DNA of 64,000 nucleotides from Melioribacteraceae bacterium. GTDB lineage: Bacteria > Bacteroidota > Ignavibacteria > Ignavibacteriales > Melioribacteraceae. Positions 46,788 through 55,671 of the stretch are shown here, piece by piece. The stretch is taken from positions 225,551-289,550 of the forward strand of contig JAEINS010000003.1 of the NCBI GenBank assembly GCA_016342755.1, given 5' to 3'. Under the pieces are notes generated by a model, which did no database searches, was not told the DNA's origin, and worked only from the letters and a program-made list of their open reading frames with translations. Position 1 is the stretch's first letter, and every line of letters begins with the position of its first letter. The translations under genes and the position numbers were made by a program.

Positions 46788-48080
46788 TTAACTTTTAATT
46801 AATAAGTTCTTGATTAGTATATTGCGATATCCAAAAATTATAAAAAAGGACACAAAGTTTGCAATTGCCATTCCCAATGGACCATAAATTTGTAATAATA
46901 AAAAACCAGCTACAAATAAAAGTAATACAAGAATTAAGTTTAATATAAATTCCTTTTTCTTCGAATTCAGGATTATCATCAAGCTACTATTTAATCCTAA
47001 AAAGGATATTAAATAAAAACTAATTGCTAAAATAATAAAAATAGACTTACCTTCTTTATATTCATCACCAAAAAAAACAATATAATAATCATAAAATGTT
47101 ATTAAGAAGAAAAAAACGATTGAAGAAAGGATTCTCATTTTTAACTTACAATTTTTATAAAGTTTTATTAATTCTTCTTTTTTATTATTCGCATAAAGTT
47201 TAGCCATTTTAGGTGTGTATATAACATTAAAACCGGTATAAATAATTAACATTATTATGGCTATTCTATAATTCACCGCATAAATACCAAGGTTAGTTCC
47301 ATCTGTTAGATTTGCTAAAAGTAACAAATCAATAGTAGGCTGTTCAGCAATAAACTCAATTAATGTTATAAAGATTAGTGCAAACGAAAGTTTATGAAAC
47401 TCTTTAATTTTATTAAAACTTAAAAATTGAAAATTAGAATTTTTTAATTTTACTATAATAAAACATAAGCCGGCAAACCCTAAAACTAAAAAGACAACAA
47501 TTCTGTAAGAATATATAAAAGTTAAACTTATATTATCACTTATATAATAAACAATTATTAACCCAATGATAAAAATAAAAGGATTAAGATAATAAATTAG
47601 AGAAGCTCTAAAATTAAAAAACTCTAATCCCCGTAATACACCTAATACAACTGTAAATAAAACAAAAACTGGCAAATAATAAATAAAAAGACTTAATTCA
47701 TAAGAAAATTCTATTTTTTGTATTAAGTAATTATCAATTATTCCACCAAAGGTTGTAATTAACAATCCCACAAGAAGTGAACTAATTATAACTATAACTA
47801 AACTATAACTTATAAAACCTTTAATTTTGTTCTTCTCATTGTTCAGCTTAGGCAAATAATATAAAAACCCCTCATCAACACCAAGTTTAACAATAATTGC
47901 AACGCTTGTAATTAAAGTTATTAATAATTGAAATTTCCCAAAATCTGCAGGTGTTAAATTGCGAGCCAAAAATATTCCGGTTAAAAAATTCATTCCTTGT
48001 AGAAATGCCATTCCAAAACCGGTTATAATTAAAGCATTATTATCTTTAATCACTTGAAGTAACTTATTATAGAGATTCAA
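46788..48080 (-). CDS. Polysaccharide flippase (Wzx-like, MOP superfamily)
   Basis: 430-aa membrane protein with about 12 predicted helices. The N-terminal GFGMAFLQGMNFLTGIFLAR followed by NLTPADFGKFQLLITLI is the classic Wzx/PST signature. It would move undecaprenyl-linked repeat units across the inner membrane. It overlaps the upstream glycosyltransferase gene by 14 bases and precedes the polymerase. Confidence 0.92.
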   Translation of the reverse strand: MNLYNKLLQVIKDNNALIITGFGMAFLQGMNFLTGIFLARNLTPADFGKFQLLITLITSVAIIVKLGVDEGFLYYLPKLNNEKNKIKGFISYSLVIVIISSLLVGLLITTFGGIIDNYLIQKIEFSYELSLFIYYLPVFVLFTVVLGVLRGLEFFNFRASLIYYLNPFIFIIGLIIVYYISDNISLTFIYSYRIVVFLVLGFAGLCFIIVKLKNSNFQFLSFNKIKEFHKLSFALIFITLIEFIAEQPTIDLLLLANLTDGTNLGIYAVNYRIAIIMLIIYTGFNVIYTPKMAKLYANNKKEELIKLYKNCKLKMRILSSIVFFFLITFYDYYIVFFGDEYKEGKSIFIILAISFYLISFLGLNSSLMIILNSKKKEFILNLILVLLLFVAGFLLLQIYGPLGMAIANFVSFFIIFGYRNILIKNLLIKS

Positions 48081-49203
48081 AATATTCTTCTGCTAATTTA
48101 GGAGTAAAGTTTTGTGATATTTTTCGAGAGATGTTAGAAAAATTTTCAAAAACAGTAGTATCTGACAAAAGAAACTTAGAAATCTGTTCTGAATTCCCGG
48201 ATTCAATAACTTTACCAATTTGATACTTATTACAAATTTTAGCTAATTCCGAATCTTTTGAAGCTATCGCTAAAATTGCATTGCCAGCTGCCATCATATA
48301 GTAGGTTTTACTTGGAACAGATAAACCCTCGGCTCCTGTACCTAATGTTACAACACCAATATCACCGCAAGCCATAGAAAATGGAATTACCTCAGCAGGC
48401 TGAAATGGTAATAAGATTACATTATTTAATTCATATTCTATAACCATTTTTTCTATTTTCTCTTTTTTAACACCATCACCAATTATTAAAAAATTAATTC
48501 CGCTTTCATTTTTTAATATTTTTGCTGCCTCAATTAGAGACTCAAGATCATGTGTAGCACCCATATTCCCAGAATAAATCACAGTCAGCTTATCAACTTG
48601 ATTATATTTTTTTGCAAACCAGTTATCTTCTTTTTTAATTGGTTTTATAAAATCTGTATCTACCCAGTTATGTATAACCCTTAAATTATCATGTTTATTA
48701 TAATAACTTTTTATTATATCAGCCATACAATCGCTGATAGTAAAAACTTTTTCAGCTTCTGTAAAAACGCGTTTGTTTATTCTTGCCCATATTTTATAAA
48801 TAAAAGATTCTTTTGATATATAGTTAAAGTTAACTAATGCATCAGGATAAATATCATAAACCAGGACATAAAACTTTATCTTAAACATTTTGTAAAATAT
48901 TGAACCTAAAAAAGGAGTAAAGGGAGAATTTGTAACTAAAAATAATTTATAATCTTTTTTTAATAGTAATAATTTGATAAATGTTAAAAAAGGAAACAGT
49001 AACCAGGTTAGTATTCTTAATACAGCATTATTACGTCTATACTTTGTAAAATAACTTACTTTAACATTTTCATGTAATTCTTTAGAAGCCTTTTCTACCT
49101 CTCCAGTATATAGAGCAACATCTTCACCTTTTCGGGAAAAAACATTCAATATATCTATAAATAAAGGGCCGGTTACCTGATTAATAAAAATATACTTATT
49201 CAT
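48067..49203 (-). CDS. GT4 glycosyltransferase (WbuB-like)
   Basis: 378-aa GT4 enzyme. The N-terminal half has hydrophobic membrane-associating stretches (ILTWLLFPFLTFIKLLLL) and VLVYDIYPDALV; the donor half has VIYSGNMGATHDLESLIEAA and GDIGVVTLGTGAEGLSVPSK. The pattern resembles WbuB-type fucosamine transferases. Acceptor and donor are not determined. Confidence 0.9.
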   Translation of the reverse strand: MNKYIFINQVTGPLFIDILNVFSRKGEDVALYTGEVEKASKELHENVKVSYFTKYRRNNAVLRILTWLLFPFLTFIKLLLLKKDYKLFLVTNSPFTPFLGSIFYKMFKIKFYVLVYDIYPDALVNFNYISKESFIYKIWARINKRVFTEAEKVFTISDCMADIIKSYYNKHDNLRVIHNWVDTDFIKPIKKEDNWFAKKYNQVDKLTVIYSGNMGATHDLESLIEAAKILKNESGINFLIIGDGVKKEKIEKMVIEYELNNVILLPFQPAEVIPFSMACGDIGVVTLGTGAEGLSVPSKTYYMMAAGNAILAIASKDSELAKICNKYQIGKVIESGNSEQISKFLLSDTTVFENFSNISRKISQNFTPKLAEEYFESL

Positions 49204-50383
49204 TATCTATTTCATTTAAAATTGCAGTCGTTAATTGAATATACTGAGTTAAATAATCATCAATATCATAAAAATTTTCATTATTATTTTGTTCGAGTGC
49301 AAAAATCAAATTTTCAATTAAGAAAATTTTCAAAGAAAGTTTTATTGGTAGACTAAAGCTGAGATAGGGATAATCATTTTTAAGATTATCTTCTGATCTA
49401 TTAAATAGAATTATAAAAGATTTTTTGAATATTGATATTGTCCGTGCATCTGTCAAAAAAGTTAAATAATCATAGTTTATATTTCTTTTTTTTGCATTTT
49501 CCCAGTCAATTAACCATACTTTTGATCCTTCAAATAAAATATTTGCAGCTTGAAAATCACCATGAGTAAGGCTAATATTGAGCCTATCACTTTGCCTACC
49601 AATCTTTTCTATTAATATTTTTTTTAGATCAAGTACTCCTTCTCTAATAGAATCAAAAATCTTATTTAAGATAATTTCATCAATTTCTTTACTTAATTCT
49701 TTTATATAAGAATCAATACATAAACTTTCTTTGGACCTGTTCTGTAAATTTTCTAATATCTCAATAGCTTTTAAGAATGAGTTATCTACTATATTCGTAG
49801 AACTTGTTCTATTAATAGGTGTACCAGAAATAATCTCTTCAGTAAACCACCTTTGTTCTTCATTAAACTCTAATAGCTTAGGAATTCCATTCAATCTATT
49901 TTCATTTCTTAATTCTATTTCATTGGTAAGAAAACTTGGTCTAGAACCAACTTTAAGAATCACTACCGATCTATTATTTTTATAATCAATAATTCTAATT
50001 CTATGATTACCACCATAAATTAAAAAGTTATTTAATTCCTCAAAAAATGGAGTAATGGTTAGTGAGAAGTCTGAATAATACTTTGCAAATGGAAAGTTTA
50101 CTGCAAGTTTTAGATAAATAATCTGTAACCATTTTTTAATAATATTTGGATTGTGAGAATATTCTTTAACAATTTGACCAAATTGATCTTCAGAGTTATT
50201 TTTAGTAAAAAAAACATTGATCTTAGAATTACAAAACAACTTATTATTACTAGTTCCGAAAAGACTTCTTTTTTTTATTTTAAGATTAACATCCTTGTTA
50301 TAAGTTAGCTTAAAGTAACTTTCCAAAGTTTCTATTAGAATCTTAAAAAAAGGCTCACGCTTTAATAAAAGGCTAATTTTCAT
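49196..50383 (-). CDS. Aminoglycoside-phosphotransferase-fold kinase in the glycan locus
   Basis: 395 aa. The second half is an APH/choline-kinase-like domain: ATP-lysine region VVILKVGSRPSF, catalytic loop LSLTHGDFQAANILF and metal motif VWLIDWENAK. The first about 120 residues are family-specific and unrecognised. It sits between a thymidylate-kinase-like gene and a glycosyltransferase, overlapping both. It probably phosphorylates a small molecule or glycan precursor rather than giving drug resistance; substrate unknown. Confidence 0.8.
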   Translation of the reverse strand: MKISLLLKREPFFKILIETLESYFKLTYNKDVNLKIKKRSLFGTSNNKLFCNSKINVFFTKNNSEDQFGQIVKEYSHNPNIIKKWLQIIYLKLAVNFPFAKYYSDFSLTITPFFEELNNFLIYGGNHRIRIIDYKNNRSVVILKVGSRPSFLTNEIELRNENRLNGIPKLLEFNEEQRWFTEEIISGTPINRTSSTNIVDNSFLKAIEILENLQNRSKESLCIDSYIKELSKEIDEIILNKIFDSIREGVLDLKKILIEKIGRQSDRLNISLTHGDFQAANILFEGSKVWLIDWENAKKRNINYDYLTFLTDARTISIFKKSFIILFNRSEDNLKNDYPYLSFSLPIKLSLKIFLIENLIFALEQNNNENFYDIDDYLTQYIQLTTAILNEIDNE

Positions 50384-51038
50384 TTACAGCCTTTAATATA
50401 TTATTATGTATTACTTCAATCTGGTCATTTGCATTAACTCTAAACCAATCATTTGTTATAAGTTCATTATAATTGTCTAATCTATTTTTTAGAACCTCAG
50501 CTGAATCTGGAAAAGGTTCATCTTTTTTTGACAGCCGCTCCAATGAAATTTCCAATGGAATATCTAAATAAATAGGTGCAGAAGGATTTGGTATTAAAAA
50601 TAAGGTCATTTTCCAGGTAAACCAGTTTTCAATATTATGAGTAGAAAAGTTTAATCTAAAATCTATTAAAGTATCCCAAATGTATCTATCAGCAATAATA
50701 TAATAACCAAATAACCTAAGTATTCTAAAATATATCCCATAGAGAAGAAACAAATCGAACATTGCTATCAAAAGCCAAACTTTGGCAATCAAAGGTTTAC
50801 TAATTTGTTTCTCCCTTTGATTATTTCTACCAGGTTTGGCAACTTTCTTTCCTAATAACCTTCTGGCAAAACTTTTTGCTAAGTTAAAAAGAGGTGTGTA
50901 TCCCCCTCTCGACCAGATATATTTAGTTTTAATATTTTTACTACTCAAATATTGTTTTAGCAAATCTATTTGTGTTGATTTACCGGAACCATCTAAACCA
51001 CTAAACGCTATTATTTTTCCAAAACTCATTTTATACAA
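50373..51038 (-). CDS. Thymidylate-kinase-like P-loop kinase in the glycan locus
   Basis: 221 aa with Walker A GLDGSGKSTQIDLL (about 10-23), the TMK-like DRY motif in IIADRYIWDTLIDF, and the lid-side PLEISLERLSKKDE. A hydrophobic stretch (LLIAMFDLFLLYGIYFRILR) in the middle is unusual for a housekeeping TMK. Location in a tight polysaccharide operon next to an APH-like kinase suggests a specialised phosphoryl-transfer role; the usual dTMP role would be expected elsewhere in the genome. Confidence 0.82.
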   Translation of the reverse strand: MYKMSFGKIIAFSGLDGSGKSTQIDLLKQYLSSKNIKTKYIWSRGGYTPLFNLAKSFARRLLGKKVAKPGRNNQREKQISKPLIAKVWLLIAMFDLFLLYGIYFRILRLFGYYIIADRYIWDTLIDFRLNFSTHNIENWFTWKMTLFLIPNPSAPIYLDIPLEISLERLSKKDEPFPDSAEVLKNRLDNYNELITNDWFRVNANDQIEVIHNNILKAVNEN

Positions 51039-52281
51039 ATTTATTTTTAAGAATATTATTACAACTTTTTAATAAAATACCAAGATATATGAAATAAAAC
51101 GGAAGTTGTACTGATGTAACCATCGCTCCTGAAAACCAAGCTTCTATTTGTGTGTGAATTAAAATTGAGATAAACATTGCAAATGAAACACTTAAATTAA
51201 AATAATCGTCATAATTATTATTACTGATTTGCTTTAACGAAAAGATTTTGATTTTTAGTATCACTAAATAAAATATATAGATTATATGAAGTGAAAATAA
51301 GATAAATCCAATTATCCCTACTTCTTCGATAATTGCCAAAACACTAATCATTTTTTCACGTTCAAATCTTTTTTCTTCTCCAACAAAATGTCCAAAATCT
51401 GTAATAATACTTTGGTCACTTACTGCGTAACCAACTCCAATATATCCACCATTCTCCGCTGCATCTATCGTCGGTTGAATTAAACCAAATCTTGAAGCCC
51501 CAAATTCGTCGGCATCCTTTAACACAAAATCCTCAAATCCAGTCCTAATTAGTTTTAACTGAAATAAGATAAAAAAAGCTACCATCAAGATTGAAATAAC
51601 TTTTAAAAAGCTTTTAATCTTTAAATAAAAAATCAAAAACAAGAACATTGCAACTGCTAATAGTATTACACTTCCTCTTGAAGAAGTTAGATATAATATA
51701 ACTACATTAAAAATGCATAGAATTATATAGATATAACGCTGAATACTTCCTATCGTTTTGCTCACAACTTTAGCAAAAAAAGGAAATGAAGTTAAAACTA
51801 AAACACTGGCTAATGTATTTTGGTGGGCAGCAAAACCGGCAAATCCTTGGGCATTTCCTTTTGTCCATGCATTTTCCGGCAAATTAGAAATTAAAGAAAA
51901 AATACATAGTATTATTAAAAATAAATTAGCCGGAATTAACTTTTGAAAAACTTTAATTTTATCAATTAAAAGATATACCATTAATAAAAAGGTAATGCTA
52001 GCAATATAGATAAAATAAGAACCATTTATTAGAGATATAAATTTACTATTAGACCATGTAGCTGATAGAACTATCCAAAAACCATAAATGAACAATAACT
52101 TTAGAAAATTTTTAGAAAAGTCATCTAATGAAATTTCAGTTCTAATTTTTAGTAGTAAAAATAATCCTAGCACTGGAAATAAAAGGTATAGAAAAGTTAT
52201 TTCAGGAATAGCTCTAAGGATCAGTAATATAAACAACAACGGGAATAAAAAATTGCGAATATACATTTTTAATAATATCAA
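51031..52281 (-). CDS. O-antigen ligase-family membrane protein
   Basis: 416 aa, about 11-12 membrane segments, Wzy_C/WaaL-type. Conserved features are the loop GFAAHQNTLASVLVLTSFP, the TSSRGSVILL motif in a helix, and the large periplasmic loop containing GVGYAVSDQSIITDFGHFVG and FEREKMISVLAIIEEVGIIG. It is the clear paralogue of the protein at 58598 (same order of these motifs). It either ligates polymer to its acceptor or polymerises. First gene of the tight 38.5-52.3 kb operon. Confidence 0.87.
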   Translation of the reverse strand: MILLKMYIRNFLFPLLFILLILRAIPEITFLYLLFPVLGLFLLLKIRTEISLDDFSKNFLKLLFIYGFWIVLSATWSNSKFISLINGSYFIYIASITFLLMVYLLIDKIKVFQKLIPANLFLIILCIFSLISNLPENAWTKGNAQGFAGFAAHQNTLASVLVLTSFPFFAKVVSKTIGSIQRYIYIILCIFNVVILYLTSSRGSVILLAVAMFLFLIFYLKIKSFLKVISILMVAFFILFQLKLIRTGFEDFVLKDADEFGASRFGLIQPTIDAAENGGYIGVGYAVSDQSIITDFGHFVGEEKRFEREKMISVLAIIEEVGIIGFILFSLHIIYIFYLVILKIKIFSLKQISNNNYDDYFNLSVSFAMFISILIHTQIEAWFSGAMVTSVQLPFYFIYLGILLKSCNNILKNKFV

Positions 52282-52479
52282 ATTAATCTTGCCTTAACAA
52301 TTCATTAATAACTATGTATTAAATTAATAATGTAACAATTAAGGGAGTTGAATGTTAATACTTTTTGTTAGTATTCTGAATAGTTTTATAATATTCGTTT
52401 TCATTTTAGCTTATTGCTACTCAAAGAGAACAATTGTTAAACACCACAAAAATTTTTCGGATCTTTACAAGATTTGAAT

Positions 52480-53631
52480 TTAATATCCTCTTTTAAGAAC
52501 CTTTTTATAATCATCCCTAGCCATCATTTTAGCTAGTTCAACACATTTTGTTTTCGCTTCCCATCCAAAAGTTTCTTTGGCTTTGGTAGCGTCACCAATA
52601 AGAAGTTCAACTTCAGTTGGGCGGTAATATTTAGGATCAACTGAAACTACGGTGGAACCGAGTTTCAAATTAGAAATTAAAAATTCTAAATTAAAAAGTG
52701 GACCATTTGTGTTGGTAGATTTTAGCTCCTCTTGAATACTTTCTACTTTTTCCTTTTTAATTGCGGAAACGATGCCTTTTTCATTTTCGTTCTCTCCTTG
52801 CCATTCTAGTTCAATGCCTAATTCTGCAAAAGTTGTTTCTGTAAAAGAACGTACTGTATGAGTTTCCCCGGTTGCAAGTACAAAATCATCTGCTGTCGGT
52901 TGTTGAAGTATTTGCCACATACCTTCACAATATTCTTTAGCGTAACCCCAGTCACGTTTAGCGTTTAGGTTACCAAGTAACAGATCTTTCTGAAGACCGG
53001 CTACAATTCTGGCTGCGGCACGTGTAATTTTACGGGTAACAAAAGTTTCACCACGTCTTGGTGATTCATGGTTAAATAGAATACCGTTTGAGGCAAAAAT
53101 ATCATACGCTTCACGGTAGTTTACAATTATCCAGAAACCGTAAAGTTTAGCAACACCGTATGGCGAGCGTGGATAAAAAGGAGTTTTTTCAGTCTGCGGA
53201 ACTTCCTGCACCTTTCCGTACAGTTCAGATGTAGATGCCTGATAAAGTTTAGTTGTTTTATCAAGACCAACTTCACGCATAGTATCTAAGAAACGAAGAG
53301 TTCCAAGAGCATCAACCTGTGCCGTGTAATCTGGGACATCAAATGATACTTTTACATGAGATTGTGCCGCAAGATTATAAATTTCATCCGGTGCAATTTT
53401 TTCTAATAATCGGTTTAGGCTGGAAGTATCAACAAGATCACCATAATGCAGGAATAATTTTTTATTATAAATCTCTGGATCATTATATAAGTGATCAATT
53501 CTGCCAGTATTAAAAGAACTGCTACGACGAATTATTCCATGAACTTCATAGCCTTTATCTAAAAGTATTTCGGTAAGATAACTACCATCTTGTCCGGTAA
53601 TGCCGGTTATCAATGCTTTCTTTGTTGACAT
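52480..53631 (-). CDS. gmd: GDP-mannose 4,6-dehydratase
   Basis: First enzyme of GDP-L-fucose synthesis. SDR features: [12 protein letters not shown] (10-21), [14 protein letters not shown] (91-104), active-site Thr/Glu in ASTSELYG, Tyr158 and Lys162 in [13 protein letters not shown], and [16 protein letters not shown] (188-203). C-terminal [20 protein letters not shown] is diagnostic. 383 aa, with a repeat-like insert at 289-325 in a loop that varies in length between Gmd proteins. It pairs with fcl, 480 bases away. Confidence 0.96.
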   Translation of the reverse strand: MSTKKALITGITGQDGSYLTEILLDKGYEVHGIIRRSSSFNTGRIDHLYNDPEIYNKKLFLHYGDLVDTSSLNRLLEKIAPDEIYNLAAQSHVKVSFDVPDYTAQVDALGTLRFLDTMREVGLDKTTKLYQASTSELYGKVQEVPQTEKTPFYPRSPYGVAKLYGFWIIVNYREAYDIFASNGILFNHESPRRGETFVTRKITRAAARIVAGLQKDLLLGNLNAKRDWGYAKEYCEGMWQILQQPTADDFVLATGETHTVRSFTETTFAELGIELEWQGENENEKGIVSAIKKEKVESIQEELKSTNTNGPLFNLEFLISNLKLGSTVVSVDPKYYRPTEVELLIGDATKAKETFGWEAKTKCVELAKMMARDDYKKVLKRGY

Positions 53632-53722
53632 GATAATTTATTTCCCTATACAAATTTTAAATGCAGTTTTGATTTAAGAAAAGAAGATAGTATTTAGTAT
53701 TTAGTAGTTAGAATAAGACCTA

Positions 53723-54088
53723 TTAAATAGAAGCCTTGATTGATTTACAATAAGACGTCAACATTTTTGCTACTTCATTTAACAAGCTATTTAAGTTACA
53801 AATATCATTTATATAACTAAGATCTTTAGAAATGATTAAATAATAATCACACTCATTTAAAGAACCTTGAGAAATATTATAAAATCTGAGTTTATCTGGT
53901 TTACCCTTTTTAGCAAAACCTTCCGCTATGTTAGCTGGAATAGATACAGCTGCTCGTCTAAATTGAGAAGTTAAACCATAAATTTCACTTTTAGGAAAAG
54001 ATTCAGTTGCTTTATAAACACTCACAACAAACTGATGAGCTTTTTTCCAAACCTCCAAATCCTTATAATCCTTTGCTCTGCTTTCCAT
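53723..54088 (-). CDS. Four-helix bundle protein (23S rRNA intervening-sequence protein family)
   Basis: 121 aa, matching the S23/TIGR02436 family (PF05635). Signatures: YKDLEVWKKAHQFVVSVYK at the N-terminus, YGLTSQFRRAAVSIPANIAEG in the middle, and SLNECDYYLIISKDL. Function of the family is not settled; copies are common as stand-alone genes in Bacteroidota, often in polysaccharide loci. It lies between gmd and fcl, with small gaps on both sides. Confidence 0.9.
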   Translation of the reverse strand: MESRAKDYKDLEVWKKAHQFVVSVYKATESFPKSEIYGLTSQFRRAAVSIPANIAEGFAKKGKPDKLRFYNISQGSLNECDYYLIISKDLSYINDICNLNSLLNEVAKMLTSYCKSIKASI

Positions 54089-54111
54089 TTTACTCTACCA
54101 TCCTCTATCTT

Positions 54112-55110
54112 CTATCTTCTAAACCTTTCCTCATTTTCGAGATACCACTTATAAGCTCTCTCGATTCCTTCTTTTAGAGATATTTTATGTTTCCAGCCAA
54201 GTTCATGTAATCTAGTAACATCCAAAAGTTTCCTAGGAGTTCCGTCCGGTTTAGATGTATCGTAAACAACTTCACCTTCAAATCCGGTCACTTCTTTTAT
54301 AACATTTACAAGTTCACTTATTTTAAGATCTTCTCCGGTGCCTATGTTTACATGTGTTAGGTTGTTATCATAAAGATCTTTTGCATTTATGTTTTCCATT
54401 AAGTAATAACATGCATCAGCAAGGTCTTCTACATAAAGGAATTCACGCATTGGATTTCCAGTACCCCAGACAACAACAGAAGAAGATCGACTGATTGGTT
54501 GATTGATTGCATGATCATCAAATTCACACTGAGCTTGTCGAAGTGTGGCTTCATGGAATTTACGAATTAATGCCGGCAAAACGTGTGATGTTTCCAAGTT
54601 AAAATTATCATAAGGTCCGTAAAGGTTAGTCGGCATAACTGAAAAGAAATTTGAATCATATTGCTTGTAATAACTCTCACAAAGTTTTATACCGGCAATT
54701 TTGGCAATTGCGTATGGTTCGTTTGTGTATTCTAATATATTAGTAAGAAGGTATTCTTCTTTCATAGGCTGTGGTGCCATTTTAGGGTAAATACATGAAC
54801 TGCCTAAAAATAAAAGTTTTTTCACACCATATTTATGAGCTGCATGAATGATGTTTGCTTCAATCATTAGGTTCTCATAAATAAATTGAGCACGATACTT
54901 ATTATTAGCTAAAATACCGCCAACTTTTGCAGCAGCTACAATTACATGAGTTGGTCGTTCGGATTCAAAGAATTTTTCAACTTCGGCTTGCTGTGTTAAA
55001 TCAAGTTCTTCCAGTTCACGAGTTACGATATTAGTTTGTCCGGCTGATTCATATCTTCTTTTGATGGCAGATCCGACCATTCCATTATGTCCGGCTATGT
55101 ATAGTTTCAT
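54112..55110 (-). CDS. fcl: GDP-L-fucose synthase
   Basis: Epimerase/reductase making GDP-L-fucose from the Gmd product. [15 protein letters not shown] (2-16), KVGGILANN, the Ser in LGSSCIYPK, the Tyr-x3-Lys of [11 protein letters not shown], and [20 protein letters not shown] are diagnostic. A foreign-looking segment with [14 protein letters not shown] lies at residues 188-211, where relatives have a short loop. I start at the ATG at 55110 (GGA 8 bases upstream, Gmd-like N-terminus). A longer frame to 55179 encodes the tail of an unrelated rfbB remnant. Confidence 0.95.
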   Translation of the reverse strand: MKLYIAGHNGMVGSAIKRRYESAGQTNIVTRELEELDLTQQAEVEKFFESERPTHVIVAAAKVGGILANNKYRAQFIYENLMIEANIIHAAHKYGVKKLLFLGSSCIYPKMAPQPMKEEYLLTNILEYTNEPYAIAKIAGIKLCESYYKQYDSNFFSVMPTNLYGPYDNFNLETSHVLPALIRKFHEATLRQAQCEFDDHAINQPISRSSSVVVWGTGNPMREFLYVEDLADACYYLMENINAKDLYDNNLTHVNIGTGEDLKISELVNVIKEVTGFEGEVVYDTSKPDGTPRKLLDVTRLHELGWKHKISLKEGIERAYKWYLENEERFRR

Positions 55111-55301
55111 ATTATTTCCAAGTAAAAAATTATTGTTTACAGTTGTAATTTTATAGTTTGAGGAACCTAAAGTTGCCAAATTACGGGCATAGGTAAGTTT
55201 ATCGATCTCAGAATATTAACATCAAAATTATTTACTAAATAATATATAAGATTAGAACCTATAAATCCCGCACCACCGGTTACAATCACTCTTTTTTTCA
55301 T
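55111..55301 (-). pseudogene. 5' remnant of dTDP-glucose 4,6-dehydratase (rfbB), frameshifted
   Basis: From the ATG at 55301 the sequence reads MKKRVIVTGGAGFIGSNLIY, the N-terminus of an RfbB-type dehydratase. After about 30 codons the frame shifts: in another frame the text resumes as [20 protein letters not shown], matching the usual continuation. The remnant ends abruptly at the fcl start. The rest of rfbB is absent and no other rml gene is visible. Confidence 0.8.
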
Positions 55302-55671
55302 TTATTTTCATTAAAAATTATTAAATATCTAAAACTATTAACACTACTCTCCCTCCAACCAAAATTCTCCCTAATAAAAGATTCTTGATATATGGATAGA
55401 ATATCATTAACAAACTCATGAAGCGATGTAGTACTAAAATAACTGACTAATGGAGAATTAATTTCTTTAAAAGATTCGATTCTTGAACAAAGAATTTAAA
55501 TTTGAGAATTCTTTGCCTCTAACAGCGGCATCCCAAAAGATTCACAAAGAGAAGGAAAAATAAGAGCATCAGATTCAAAATAAAATTTGGGCATATCAAA
55601 ATAATTTATTTTGCCCAGTAATTTATAACTTTTCTATTGGGATCAATCTTATTTATTAAATTCAATTTACA
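55302..55671 (-). pseudogene. Decayed 3' fragment of a GT4 glycosyltransferase
   Basis: On the minus strand it reads, with stops and a frameshift, LLGKINYFDMPKFYFESDAL, IFPSLCESFGMPLLEAKN and ILCSRIESF. These closely match the intact protein at 57097 (LLGKINYFDMPKYYFESDAL, VFPSLCESFGMPLMEAKN, ILCSRIDSF). The C-terminus then diverges but still ends in a W-x-(E/K)-SS-x3-F pattern. It is separated from the intact gene by the ATP-binding regulator gene at 55672. Confidence 0.8.
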
